Source of the DNA: Sphingomonas jinjuensis
GTDB taxonomy: Bacteria > Pseudomonadota > Alphaproteobacteria > Sphingomonadales > Sphingomonadaceae
DNA: 64,000 nucleotides
NCBI RefSeq assembly: GCF_014197105.1
Contig: NZ_JACIEV010000002.1
Location: 124,001 to 188,000 of the forward strand
Direction of reading: 5' to 3'
The translations under genes were made by a program, and so were the position numbers. The number at the start of each line of letters is the position of its first letter. Positions within the stretch are counted from its first letter, which is position 1. Positions 32,394 to 41,344 of this stretch are shown piece after piece. The notes beneath the pieces are model-generated. The model did not search any database, was not told the origin of the DNA, and saw only the letters and a list, made by a program, of their open reading frames with translations.

Positions 32394-33716
32394 TCAATCC
32401 CCGTCCCTTACATCCCCCTCGCCCGCGACACCCGCGGACCCGATCGAGCGATCGACCAGCCCGCTCGCGCTCATCCACCAGAACAATAGCACCCCCGGCA
32501 CCGCCGCCGCCGTGGTCAGCCAATAGAAGTCGACATAGCCCATCGCATCGACCAGCCGCCCCGTCGTCGTCGCGGTCAGCACGCGCCCCACCACGCTCGC
32601 CCCGGCCGAGATCAGCGCATATTGCGCCGCCGTGAAGCGCAGGTCGCATAGCGCCGAGAAATAGGCGATCACCGTCACCCCGCCGATCCCGCTCGCGGCA
32701 TTCTCGAACGCCATCGCGCCCGCCAGCCCCAGGTTGGAATGCCCCGCCCCCGCCAGTAGCGCGAAGCTCGCGTTGCTCACCGCCATCAGCACCAGCGAGA
32801 TCAGCACCGAGCGCTTCAACCCCAGCCGCGAATACAGCACGCCGCCAATGAACAGCCCGACCCAGAACGCCCAGAAGCCGACGCCGACGTCGTAGAGCGC
32901 GATCTCGTCGTTGGTGAACTTCAGGTCGTCGAGCATCAGCCGCAATGCCTGCTGCCCCAGCGTGTCACCGATCTTGTGGACCAGGATGAACAGCAGGATC
33001 ACGAAGGCGCCGTGGCGGCGGAAGAACTCCTGGAACGGTCCGGCAATCGACGCGATCATCTCGCTCGTGGTCCGCCGCGACGTCGGCTCGCGATGCCGCT
33101 TGGGCTCGCCGCGAACCAGCGCGACGATCATCGCCGGCACCGCGAAGACCAGGCAGGCCAGGTACGCGACGTGCCAGTTGCTCCGCGCCGCCACCGCCAG
33201 CGCCAGCGACCCCGCCGCGACCGAGCCAATCTTCCAGCCATATTGCGTCATGCCGCTGCCGACGCCCATCTGGTACGGCTCGAGCGTCTCGATGCGATAG
33301 GCATCGATCACGATGTCGTAGGTCGCGCCGGCGAAGCCGACCAGGATCGCCGCCGTCGCGGTATAGCTAATCGCCGACTTGGGATCGACCAGCGCCAGGT
33401 TCGTCACCGCCGCGATCACCAGCACGCCGGCGAGCAGGATCCACGACACCCGCTGCCCCAGCCGCCCGATCACCGGCAAGCGAACGCCGTCGACCATCCA
33501 CGCCCACAGCGGCTTCAGATTATAGACCAGGAACGCCAGGCTGAACGCGGTGATCGTCGACTTGTTGAGCCCGTCCTGCTTCAGCCGCGTCGTCAGCGTC
33601 GCGCCGATCATCGTGAACGCCAGGCCCGACGAGATACCCATGAAGAACACCGCGAGCGGCCCACGCTCCACATAGGGCCGCACCCCGTCCCACCACGTCA
33701 CCCGCTCCGCCTGCAT
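32394..33716 (-). CDS. ampG: AmpG-like MFS permease (muropeptide transporter)
   Basis: 440 residues, ~12 TM helices. 'MGISSGLAFTMIGATLTTRLKQDGLNKSTITAFSLAFLVYNLKPLWAWMVDGV' and 'GFAGATYDIVIDAYRIE' match AmpG-type importers of GlcNAc-anhydromuropeptides for peptidoglycan recycling. Identity to AmpG versus a related sphingomonad permease is probable, not certain. Confidence 0.82.
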   Translation of the reverse strand: MQAERVTWWDGVRPYVERGPLAVFFMGISSGLAFTMIGATLTTRLKQDGLNKSTITAFSLAFLVYNLKPLWAWMVDGVRLPVIGRLGQRVSWILLAGVLVIAAVTNLALVDPKSAISYTATAAILVGFAGATYDIVIDAYRIETLEPYQMGVGSGMTQYGWKIGSVAAGSLALAVAARSNWHVAYLACLVFAVPAMIVALVRGEPKRHREPTSRRTTSEMIASIAGPFQEFFRRHGAFVILLFILVHKIGDTLGQQALRLMLDDLKFTNDEIALYDVGVGFWAFWVGLFIGGVLYSRLGLKRSVLISLVLMAVSNASFALLAGAGHSNLGLAGAMAFENAASGIGGVTVIAYFSALCDLRFTAAQYALISAGASVVGRVLTATTTGRLVDAMGYVDFYWLTTAAAVPGVLLFWWMSASGLVDRSIGSAGVAGEGDVRDGD

Positions 33717-33778
33717 TCACTCGACCCCGCGCCAAAGCGGCGGTTCTAGCGGGAATTTCGATGGCGGCTAGAGCCCCG

Positions 33779-34207
33779 TCAATCGCCGCCGAACAACCGG
33801 AACCCGGCCGGCGGCTTCTTCGCCTTGCCGCCGTCGATCCGCGTCTCGATCGCCTCGATCGCGCCCAGCAGGTCGCGTTGCGCGTGGGGCTTGGTCAGGC
33901 AGCCGTCCGCGACCTCCGCCGCCTCGACCGGGCAGTTGCCGGTCACGAACAGCACCGCGACGCCCGCCGCCTTCGCCGCGCGCGCCACGTCCAGCCCCGA
34001 TCCGTCAGCCAGGCTGACGTCGACCAGCACCAGGTGCACCTCGGCGTCGCTCTCGATCACCGCCACCGCCTCGGCCACCCGATCGACCGTCGCGACGATC
34101 TCGAAGCCCTCGGACGACAGGAAATGCTCGGTGTCGAACGCGATCAGCGGTTCGTCCTCGACGACCAGGAGGCGCGTGATCGATCGTTTGCGCTTGCCGA
34201 AGATCAT
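33779..34207 (-). CDS. Single-domain response regulator
   Basis: 142 residues from ATG at 34207. Receiver-domain signatures: acidic pair VEDEP, phospho-acceptor Asp in LVLVDVSLADGSG, Thr in FVTG, and Lys in CLTKP. No output domain; a short basic extension at both ends. No kinase gene adjacent; likely a phosphotransfer or diffusible regulator. Confidence 0.92.
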   Translation of the reverse strand: MIFGKRKRSITRLLVVEDEPLIAFDTEHFLSSEGFEIVATVDRVAEAVAVIESDAEVHLVLVDVSLADGSGLDVARAAKAAGVAVLFVTGNCPVEAAEVADGCLTKPHAQRDLLGAIEAIETRIDGGKAKKPPAGFRLFGGD

Positions 34208-34313
34208 GGATGTGGGGCCAATCGAAGAATCGCTACGCGAGCGACAACGCGTGTCGCGCCGGCATGGCGCAAAATATTTCGCGGCCAAGTCAATTCTTGG
34301 CTACAGCCGCGCC

Positions 34314-35687
34314 ATGCCCAGCAAAGACGACGACCAGACCCCGCGCACGGGCGAGCGCATCGCCAAGATGCTCGCCCGCGCAGGCATCGCCTCGCGCCGC
34401 GAAGTCGAGCGGATGATCGACGACGGCCGCGTCGCGATCGACGGCGTCGCGATCACGACGCCCGCGACGATCCTCACCTCGCTCGCCGGTGTCGCGGTCG
34501 ACGGCCGCCCCGTCGCCGCGCCCGAGGAAGCGCGCCTCTTCGTCTATCACAAGCCGACCGGCCTTCTGGTTACCGAGCGCGATCCCGCCGGTCGACCGAC
34601 GATCTACGACCGCCTACCCGGCGGCCTGCCCCGCCTCGTCCCTGTCGGCCGCCTCGACCTCAATACCGAAGGCTTGCTGCTGCTCACCACCGACGGCGGA
34701 TTGAAGCGCAAGCTCGAGCTGCCCGCCAACGGCGTCGAGCGCACCTATCGCGCCCGCGTCTACGGCCACATCACCCAGCCCGAGCTCGAAACGCTGATGG
34801 ACGGCATCGAGATCGACGGCATCCGCTACGGCGCGATCGACGCCAACCTCGAGCGCCGCACCGGCACCAACGCCTGGATCGAGCTGACGCTGACCGAGGG
34901 CAAGAATCGCGAGGTCCGCCGCGTCCTCGAATATCTCGGCCTCCAGGTCGGCCGCCTGATCCGCACCCGCTACGGCCCCTTCATCCTCGCCGACATGCCC
35001 GTCGGCACCATCGGCGAGGTCCACAGCGGCGACATCGCCCATTTCGAATACCAGCTCGCCAGAAAGCAGAAGCCCGACGCGCTCATCGCCGTGCTGCCGA
35101 TGCAAAATCCTCCCCGAGCTCGTCTCGGGGAGGGGGACCATTCGGCGCAGTCGAATGGTGGAGGGGCCGGCGCGCCCCGCGCCGCGCGCGGCACCCGCAC
35201 GCCCTCCCACGGCGACCGCTCCTTCCCGGCCCGCGGCGACCGACCCTCGTCCGCCCGTGGGCCACGTCCTTCGACAAGCTCAGGACGAACGGAGCAAGAG
35301 AGAGCGACGCGCGGCGAACGCTCCCCTGCTGCTCGCCCCGGGCACTCCCCTACGGCTCGCCCCGGCCACCCCTCCTCCGTTCGCGCCGGCCACACCTCCT
35401 CCGTTCGTCCTGAGCTTGTCGAAGGACCGGTCCAGCAACGACTACCTCGCGGCTCACAGCCTTCAAGCGCTGCACGCACTGCCACCAGCGCCCCCCGCCA
35501 ACAAGTCGACCGCGCGCCCCAGCGCCCCACCCGCGACGGTCGCGCCCAGCCCGCGGCGAAGCGCGGCGACTATGTCGAGGGTCGCCCCACGGGTGACGCG
35601 CCGACGCCCCGCCCCCCGCGCCCGCAGCGCAAGCCCGGCTGGGCGCGCGCCAAGCCCAAGGCCGGGCCCGGAAAGCCGCGTAAATGA
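34314..35687 (+). CDS. RsuA/RluB-family pseudouridine synthase with low-complexity tail
   Basis: 457 residues. N-terminal S4 RNA-binding domain (ERIAKMLARAGIASRREVERMIDDGRV), then the catalytic domain with GRLDLNTEGLLLLTTDG and 'GKNREVRRVLEYLGLQVGRLIRTRYGPF' in the RluB/RsuA pattern; ends about residue 265. The last ~190 residues are a Pro/Arg/Ser/Gly tail, into which two REP-like elements have been incorporated in frame. Modifies 23S or 16S rRNA. Its stop overlaps the rsmD start (ATGA). Confidence 0.9.
   Translation: MPSKDDDQTPRTGERIAKMLARAGIASRREVERMIDDGRVAIDGVAITTPATILTSLAGVAVDGRPVAAPEEARLFVYHKPTGLLVTERDPAGRPTIYDRLPGGLPRLVPVGRLDLNTEGLLLLTTDGGLKRKLELPANGVERTYRARVYGHITQPELETLMDGIEIDGIRYGAIDANLERRTGTNAWIELTLTEGKNREVRRVLEYLGLQVGRLIRTRYGPFILADMPVGTIGEVHSGDIAHFEYQLARKQKPDALIAVLPMQNPPRARLGEGDHSAQSNGGGAGAPRAARGTRTPSHGDRSFPARGDRPSSARGPRPSTSSGRTEQERATRGERSPAARPGHSPTARPGHPSSVRAGHTSSVRPELVEGPVQQRLPRGSQPSSAARTATSAPRQQVDRAPQRPTRDGRAQPAAKRGDYVEGRPTGDAPTPRPPRPQRKPGWARAKPKAGPGKPRK
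35109..35427 (+). repeat. REP-like elements inside the pseudouridine synthase tail
   Basis: A perfect 10-bp stem CCTCCCCGAG/CTCGGGGAGG (35109-35133), then ACCATTCG/CGAATGGT just after it, and a 27-bp perfect inverted repeat (35267-35293 and 35400-35426). The latter is the widespread element encoding STSSGRTE on one strand and SVRPELVEG on the other, here translated in frame. Confidence 0.85.
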
Positions 35688-36220
35688 GGGTTATCGCCGG
35701 TCAATGGCGCGGCCGCCCGCTGGTCGCGCCCAAGGGCGACGCCACCCGCCCCACTGCCGATCGTACGCGTGAAGCGCTGTTCTCGATGCTGGCGAGCCGC
35801 CTCGGCAGCTTCGACGGGCTGGCGGTCGCCGATCTGTTCGCGGGCTCCGGCGCGCTAGGCATCGAGGCGCTGTCGCGGGGCGCCGCAACCTGCCTGTTCG
35901 TCGAGCATGATCGCGCTGCGCTCGATGCGCTGAAGGCCAATCTCGCCAAGCTCGACGCCAAGGGCGACGTCCGCGCCACTTCGGTGATGGCGCTCGGCCC
36001 AGCGCCGCAACCGCTCGACCTTGTGATGATGGACCCGCCCTACGGCAGCGGCGCCGGCAGCGTCGCGCTCGACAAGCTCGGCCGCCTCGGCTGGATCGGC
36101 CCCGCGACCTGGATCAGCATCGAAACCGCCAAGCCGGAGGAGATCGACGTCGCCCGCTTCACCATCGACGCCACCCGCGTCCACGGCAAGGCCCGGCTGA
36201 CGCTGCTGCGGCAAGCGTAA
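35684..36220 (+). CDS. rsmD: 16S rRNA (guanine966-N2)-methyltransferase
   Basis: 178 residues. 'MRVIAGQWRGRPL', 'TRPTADRTREALFSML', SAM motif VADLFAGSGALGIEALSRGA and catalytic DPPYGSG, all characteristic of RsmD. Methylates G966 of 16S rRNA. Start overlaps the upstream stop (ATGA), giving a small rRNA-modification operon. Confidence 0.95.
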   Translation: MRVIAGQWRGRPLVAPKGDATRPTADRTREALFSMLASRLGSFDGLAVADLFAGSGALGIEALSRGAATCLFVEHDRAALDALKANLAKLDAKGDVRATSVMALGPAPQPLDLVMMDPPYGSGAGSVALDKLGRLGWIGPATWISIETAKPEEIDVARFTIDATRVHGKARLTLLRQA

Positions 36221-36374
36221 ACCTCCCTCTCCCATTGGGAGAGGGAAGGGGCCCGCTCGGCGAAGCCGAGTGGGAAGGGTGAGGATCGAGATCAGCCTTC
36301 CCCCAAGCGGGTCGCCTGCGGCAACATGGATCCCGGCTCAAGGCCGGGATGACGAGGTGTCGCAACGAGGCGAA
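36221..36374. repeat. REP-like palindromes
   Basis: CCCTCTCCCA/TGGGAGAGGG (36225-36245) and ATCCCGGC/GCCGGGAT (36330-36350), in a gap between convergent genes. Likely REP units, possibly also ending transcription of both neighbours. Confidence 0.7.
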
Positions 36375-37664
36375 TCAAGGCTCCAGCAGCACCACCCCCA
36401 CCTCACGCCGCCGCCCCAGCATCACCAACGCCACCAGGCTCATCAGCGACATCACCGCCAGATACGCGCCCACCAGCATCAAGCCATGCGGCCCCCGCGT
36501 CGCCAGCGCCTGCGCCACCACCGGGGTCAGTCCGCCGCCGATGATCCCCGCCATGTTGAACGCCAGGCTGACGCCCGTGTAGCGCACCCGCGCCGGAAAC
36601 AGGCTTGGCAGCCAGGCGCCCAGCGGCCCGTAGACGAACCCCATCACGAATAGCGCGAACGCCAAACACGCGAAGATCGCCACCAGCGATCCCGATCCCA
36701 GCGCTGGCGCCAGCAATAGCCCGGCGACCACCGCGCCGACGCAGCCGCGCGCAAGGACATGCGCAGCGCTCGTCCGATCCGCCCACACCCCCGACAGTGC
36801 AATGCCGACCGCCATGAACAGAATCGCCCCCAGCTGCATCGTCAGCATCGTCTGCCGGTCGATCCCCAGCACCGTCGTCGCATAGCCCAGCGCGAAGGCG
36901 GTCGCGAGATAATAGACCGCGAAGCATGCCACCGCGCCGAAGGTGCCGCCCAGCGCGCTACGCCAATGCTCGCGCAGCAGCTCGCCCATCGGCACCGCCG
37001 GCGGCGGCCCCTCCTCCAGCACCTTCGCGAAGGCGGGCGTCTCAGCGATCTTCAGCCGTACCCACAGCCCCAGCCCGACCAGCACGATCGACAGCAGGAA
37101 CGGCACGCGCCAGCCCCAGGCAATAAAATCGGCGGGCGTCATCGTCAGCCCCAGCACCAGGAACAGGCCGTTGGCGGCGATGAAGCCGATCGGCGCGCCC
37201 AGCTGCGGCACCATCCCGTACCGCCCGCGCCAGCCCTCGGGCGCATTCTCCACCGCCAGCAACGCCGCCCCGCCCCACTCGCCGCCGAGGCCGAAACCCT
37301 GGCCGAACCGCAGCACGCACAGCAGCACTGGCGCCAGCCAGCCGACGCTGGCGTAGGTCGGCAGGAATGCGATCGCCAGCGTCGAACCGCCCATCAGCAT
37401 CAGGCTGGCGACCAGCGTCGACTTGCGCCCGATCCGGTCGCCGTAATGGCCGAACGCCCATGCCCCCACCGGCCGCGCGACGAAGGCGACCGCCAAACTG
37501 GCATAGGCCGACAGCAGCTGGATCGCGGGGTCGCCCGCCGGAAAGAACAACGGCCCGAACACCAGCGCCGCCGCGGTCGCATAGATGTAGAAATCATAGA
37601 ATTCGACCGAGGTGCCGACGAGGCTGGCGATCAGGATCCGGCGCGGCGAAGCGGTTGGCGTCAT
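36375..37664 (-). CDS. MFS transporter, metabolite:H+ symporter (ProP/ShiA-like)
   Basis: 429 residues, 12 TM helices. 'SLVGTSVEFYDFYIYATAAALVFGPLFFP', 'FGHYGDRIGRKSTL' (MFS loop 2-3 motif) and 'RFGQGFGLGGEWGGAALL' (typical MHS motif) place it with proton-coupled carboxylate/osmolyte transporters. Substrate not predictable. Confidence 0.9.
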   Translation of the reverse strand: MTPTASPRRILIASLVGTSVEFYDFYIYATAAALVFGPLFFPAGDPAIQLLSAYASLAVAFVARPVGAWAFGHYGDRIGRKSTLVASLMLMGGSTLAIAFLPTYASVGWLAPVLLCVLRFGQGFGLGGEWGGAALLAVENAPEGWRGRYGMVPQLGAPIGFIAANGLFLVLGLTMTPADFIAWGWRVPFLLSIVLVGLGLWVRLKIAETPAFAKVLEEGPPPAVPMGELLREHWRSALGGTFGAVACFAVYYLATAFALGYATTVLGIDRQTMLTMQLGAILFMAVGIALSGVWADRTSAAHVLARGCVGAVVAGLLLAPALGSGSLVAIFACLAFALFVMGFVYGPLGAWLPSLFPARVRYTGVSLAFNMAGIIGGGLTPVVAQALATRGPHGLMLVGAYLAVMSLMSLVALVMLGRRREVGVVLLEP

Positions 37665-38013
37665 CCCCTATCCCTCAAACCTGCCGCCCGATATTGCAAG
37701 CCGTGCGCGCCGTCGCCCGGTTGCCCGCTGCTCTCTAACCCCGGGCTCGAACCACCGGCCCGTATTTTCCCGCATTTGCTACAGCGCAGACATGCGCCCG
37801 CAACAAATCGCCGTCAAAAGGATGTCCGTCGCCATCCTCCCCCGGAGGCGACTGACGGTGCATCCCCCTCCGCACCGTTTCCCTGGACTGCGGGGCGGCG
37901 CTTCAAACACGCCGCCCCGATTTTTATCCGGGCCCCGATTTTTATCCGGGCCCCGATTTTTATCCGGGCCCCGATTTTTATCCGGGCCCCGATTTTTATC
38001 CGGGCCTCGATTT
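37665..38013. other. Intergenic region with minisatellite
   Basis: 349 bases between an MFS gene and a GFA-family gene, both on the minus strand; most of the right third is an 18-bp tandem array. The left part (37665-37914) shows no gene. A frame through the array encodes repeated DKNRGP, but it has no other gene-like features. Confidence 0.7.
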
Positions 38014-38022
38014 TTATCCGGG
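37915..38022. repeat. Six-copy 18-bp tandem repeat
   Basis: Units CCCCGATTTTTATCCGGG at 37915, 37933, 37951, 37969, 37987 and 38005 (the last with one change, CCTCGA). 18 bp is six codons, so several frames stay open; one gives DKNRGP repeats. Each unit can fold back with mismatches (CCCGGAT/ATCGGGG), and unit 6 supplies the TAA stop of the GFA gene. Confidence 0.95.
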
Positions 38023-38412
38023 AAAGCGCGCGAAGCGCGGCAGGCTCGCGACATCGTCGATCCATGCCGGCGCGTCGTCCATCTGGATCGACGCCTGCGG
38101 CGGCAACAGGTCGGGATCGTCGAGCGTCGCCGACTGGATGTCGATCTGGCCGGGGAACACCGCGTCGCTCAGGAAGAACAGCCCCGTGCCGCAGCGCCCG
38201 CAGAATTGCCGGTGCGTGCCGGGCGATGATTCGTAATCGACCGGCTCGCCGCTGATCGTCACCCGCTCTTTCGGGAACAGCGCCCAGCCGACGAACGTCG
38301 CCCCCGCCGAGCGCCGGCAGTCGCTGCAATGACATAGCGCGTGATGCGCCGGCTCGCCCGAGGCTGTGTAGCGGATCGCGCCGCACAGGCATCCGCCGGT
38401 CAATTCGCTCAT
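38014..38412 (-). CDS. GFA-family (glutathione-dependent formaldehyde-activating-like) protein
   Basis: 132 residues. Start at ATG 38412, chosen over the ATG 3 bases upstream because the SD GGAGG is better spaced. Zinc-site Cys motifs CLCG, CHCSDC and CGRC mark the GFA/CENP-V fold. Function in this branch is unclear; formaldehyde activity should not be assumed. Ends inside the first repeat unit of the adjoining tandem array. Confidence 0.9.
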   Translation of the reverse strand: MSELTGGCLCGAIRYTASGEPAHHALCHCSDCRRSAGATFVGWALFPKERVTISGEPVDYESSPGTHRQFCGRCGTGLFFLSDAVFPGQIDIQSATLDDPDLLPPQASIQMDDAPAWIDDVASLPRFARFPG

Positions 38413-38504
38413 CATCGCCCTCCCGGAATCTTCCCCTTTTGTTCTCATACTGCCGGGGATTTGGCAAGGGGCCGGCGATGCGTCGCCGACCCCCGCGCCG
38501 GTCG

Positions 38505-38816
38505 TCAGTTCGCGGCCGTATCCATCGCGGTCCGGCTGCCCGCCAGCCGGGCGATCGCCGCATCGCCGTTGTCGCTCATTTCGCGGCGGCAGCGCTGGGC
38601 ATCGGCATAGTCGGCCGCAGCGGACGAGACGGGGCGGCATGCGAAAGCGGCGGCGCGGCGCACGCGCTTCATCATCCGCGCACGATCGGCGGGCTGGCCG
38701 AGATCGAGGCCGGCGCGCGAGACATGGACGCTCACCATCTCGCGCTCGGCGAGCACCGGCGTGGCGGCGGACGTGACGATGACGGCCGCGATCGCGGCCC
38801 GAAGCAGGCTGTTCAT
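38505..38816 (-). CDS. UrcA-family secreted protein
   Basis: 103 residues. N-terminal signal peptide (LLRAAIAAVIVTSAATPVLA), then a helical domain with one Cys pair (AFACRP...AQRCRREM), as in UrcA-family exported proteins found in many sphingomonads. Function unknown. Confidence 0.85.
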   Translation of the reverse strand: MNSLLRAAIAAVIVTSAATPVLAEREMVSVHVSRAGLDLGQPADRARMMKRVRRAAAFACRPVSSAAADYADAQRCRREMSDNGDAAIARLAGSRTAMDTAAN

Positions 38817-39009
38817 GACGGTTCTCCTGATGGCTGCGGCAAGCTCGACGCGATCCGCCGCGCCTCTGCCGGGCCGGCTCTTGCCCGCGCGCTCGCCGGC
38901 AGCGCCCCGCTAGCTGCGCCATGCGTCAGCCCCGCGTCGATTGTGCGTCGTTCGTGTTGCACGCGCTCCAGCCTTGCCCGCGCCGCCGCCGTTCCCTACC
39001 TGTTCGGGG

Positions 39010-41280
39010 GTGACCGACACCCAACTCGCTGATCCGCCGTACCTGCGCAACCTCAACCCGCCCCAGCGCGAGGCGGTGTTGACCACCGACGGCCCCGTCT
39101 TGATGCTGGCCGGCGCCGGCACCGGCAAGACCGCCGCCCTCACCGCCCGGCTCGCCCACCTGCTCTATACCCGCAAGGCATATCCGTCGGAAATCCTGGC
39201 GGTCACCTTCACCAACAAGGCCGCGCGCGAGATGCGCGAGCGCGTCGGCCGCCTCGTCGGTGACGCGGTCGAAGGCATGCCCTGGCTCGGCACCTTCCAC
39301 TCGATCGGCGCCAAGATGCTGCGCCGCCATGCCGAGCTGGTCGGCCTGCAATCGAACTTCACCATCCTCGACACCGACGACCAGCTGCGCCTGCTCAAGC
39401 AGCTCGTCATCGCCGCCGACCTCGACGAAAAGCGCTTTCCCGCGCGCAGCCTCGCCGGGCTGATCGACGAGTGGAAGAACAAGGGCCTCACCCCGCGCGA
39501 CATCGATGCGGGCGAGAGCGAACGCTACGCCAACGGCCGCGGCGGCGAGCTGTACCAGCAATATCAGGACCGATTGCGCGCGGTGAACGCCTGCGATTTC
39601 GGCGACCTCCTCCTCCACGCTCTCACGATCCTGCGCACCCACCGCGACGTGCTCGAGCAATATCAGCAGCGCTTCCGCTACATCATGGTCGACGAGTATC
39701 AGGACACCAACGCCGTCCAGTATCTCTGGCTACGCCTCCTCGCGCAGGAGCGGCGCAACATCGCCTGCGTCGGCGACGACGACCAGTCGATCTACTCCTG
39801 GCGCGGCGCGCAGGTGGAGAATATCCTGAAGTTCGAGAAGGACTTCCCCGGCGCCAAGGTGATCCGCCTCGAACAGAACTACCGTTCCACCCCGCACATC
39901 CTCGGCGCGGCGGGCGGCGTCATCGCCAACAATACCGGCCGCCTCGGCAAGCAGCTGTGGACCGAGCTCGACGCCGGCGAGAAGGTTCGCGTCCTCGGCG
40001 TCTGGGACGGCCCCGAGGAAGCCCGCCGCGTCGGCGACGAGATCGAGGCGGCGCAGCGTATCGGCACCAGCCTCGACGACATCGCCATCCTCGTCCGCGC
40101 CCAGCACCAGACCCGCGAGTTCGAGGACCGCTTCATCGCGATCGGCCTGCCCTATCGCATCGTCGGCGGCTATCGCTTCTACGAGCGTGCCGAGATCCGC
40201 GACGCCCTCGCCTATCTGCGCATCGTCAACCAGCCCGCCGACGACCTCGCCTTCGAGCGCATCGTCAACGTCCCCAAGCGCGGTCTCGGCGACAAGGCGC
40301 TGGCCAAGATCCACCAGCTCGCCCGCATCGAGCAGATGCCGCTCACCCTCGCCGCCGCGCGCATCCTCGACACCGACGAACTCACGCCCCAGGCACGCCG
40401 CGCGCTCGGCAACCTCGTCGGCGACATCGCCCGCTGGCGCGACATGGCGCGCGAGCTGCCCCATGCCGAACTCGCCCGCCAGCTGCTCGACGAAAGCGGC
40501 TACACCGCGATGTGGCAGGCGGAGAAGAGCGCCGAGGCCGCCGGTCGGCTCGAGAACCTCACCGAGCTCGTCCGCGCGATGGAGGAATATGAATCGCTCG
40601 GCGCGTTCCTCGAACACGTCAGCCTGGTGATGGACCGCGACGGCGACACCCGCCAGCCGGAGGTCACGATCATGACCATCCACGCCGCCAAGGGGCTGGA
40701 ATTCGACACCGTCTTCCTCGCCGGCTGGGAAGAAGGCCTGTTCCCGTCACAGCGCTCGATGGACGAGGGCGGCACCCGCGCGCTCGAGGAGGAACGCCGC
40801 CTCGCCTATGTCGCGATCACCCGCGCCCGCCGCCGCGCGACCATCCTCCACGCCGCCAACCGCCGCATCTACGGCCAGTGGACCAGCAGCCTGCCCTCGC
40901 GCTTCGTCGGCGAGCTGCCGCCCGAGCACACCGATAGCGAGACGACCATGTCCGGCGGCGAGAGCCTGTGGCGCGCCAACTGGTCCGACCGCACCGACCC
41001 CTTCGCCGACATCGCCCGCGGCACCGGCCGCGGCCCCGGCTGGCAACGCGCCGCGAGCGCGGGCAGCACCTTCACCACCCAGCCCACCCGCCTCGTCGAA
41101 AGCCGCAGCAGCGCCGTCAGCCTCGGCAACAAGGGCCGCAGCGACCTGTCGGTCGGCCAGCGCGTGTTCCACCAGAAGTTCGGCTACGGCGAGATCGCCG
41201 AGATCGAGGGGAACAAGCTGGAAATCGACTTCGAGCAGGCCGGGCGGAAGCGGGTGATGGATAGTTTCGTGACGGCTTAA
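39010..41280 (+). CDS. uvrD: UvrD/PcrA-type ATP-dependent helicase
   Basis: 756 residues from a GTG at 39010; the frame extends upstream, but the family starts at VTDTQLADPPYLRNLNPPQREAV. Helicase motifs: GAGTGKTAAL, TFTNKAAREM, VDEYQDTNAVQ, GDDDQSIYSWRGA, YRSTPHIL, TIHAAKGLEFD, and EEERRLAYVAITRAR. The C-terminal RNAP-binding domain with 'GQRVFHQKFGYGEIAEIEGNKLEIDF' is present. Unwinds DNA in repair and replication restart. Confidence 0.96.
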   Translation: MTDTQLADPPYLRNLNPPQREAVLTTDGPVLMLAGAGTGKTAALTARLAHLLYTRKAYPSEILAVTFTNKAAREMRERVGRLVGDAVEGMPWLGTFHSIGAKMLRRHAELVGLQSNFTILDTDDQLRLLKQLVIAADLDEKRFPARSLAGLIDEWKNKGLTPRDIDAGESERYANGRGGELYQQYQDRLRAVNACDFGDLLLHALTILRTHRDVLEQYQQRFRYIMVDEYQDTNAVQYLWLRLLAQERRNIACVGDDDQSIYSWRGAQVENILKFEKDFPGAKVIRLEQNYRSTPHILGAAGGVIANNTGRLGKQLWTELDAGEKVRVLGVWDGPEEARRVGDEIEAAQRIGTSLDDIAILVRAQHQTREFEDRFIAIGLPYRIVGGYRFYERAEIRDALAYLRIVNQPADDLAFERIVNVPKRGLGDKALAKIHQLARIEQMPLTLAAARILDTDELTPQARRALGNLVGDIARWRDMARELPHAELARQLLDESGYTAMWQAEKSAEAAGRLENLTELVRAMEEYESLGAFLEHVSLVMDRDGDTRQPEVTIMTIHAAKGLEFDTVFLAGWEEGLFPSQRSMDEGGTRALEEERRLAYVAITRARRRATILHAANRRIYGQWTSSLPSRFVGELPPEHTDSETTMSGGESLWRANWSDRTDPFADIARGTGRGPGWQRAASAGSTFTTQPTRLVESRSSAVSLGNKGRSDLSVGQRVFHQKFGYGEIAEIEGNKLEIDFEQAGRKRVMDSFVTA

Positions 41281-41344
41281 CAGGGCTAGTATGATCAAGC
41301 ATTTGCGGTAGACTACTTAGGCAAGTTGTTTTTAGGGTTGGGCA

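Noticed and set aside
37915..38022. CRISPR array
   Set aside because: Units are contiguous without spacers and no cas genes are near.
37779..38054. Frame encoding repeated DKNRGP across the tandem array
   Set aside because: Driven by the 18-bp repeat; other frames stay open equally and the rest of the frame has no gene-like features.
38941..39009. Earlier start for the UvrD-like helicase
   Set aside because: The extra N-terminal residues are Pro/Arg-rich and absent from the family; GTG at 39010 fits the usual length.
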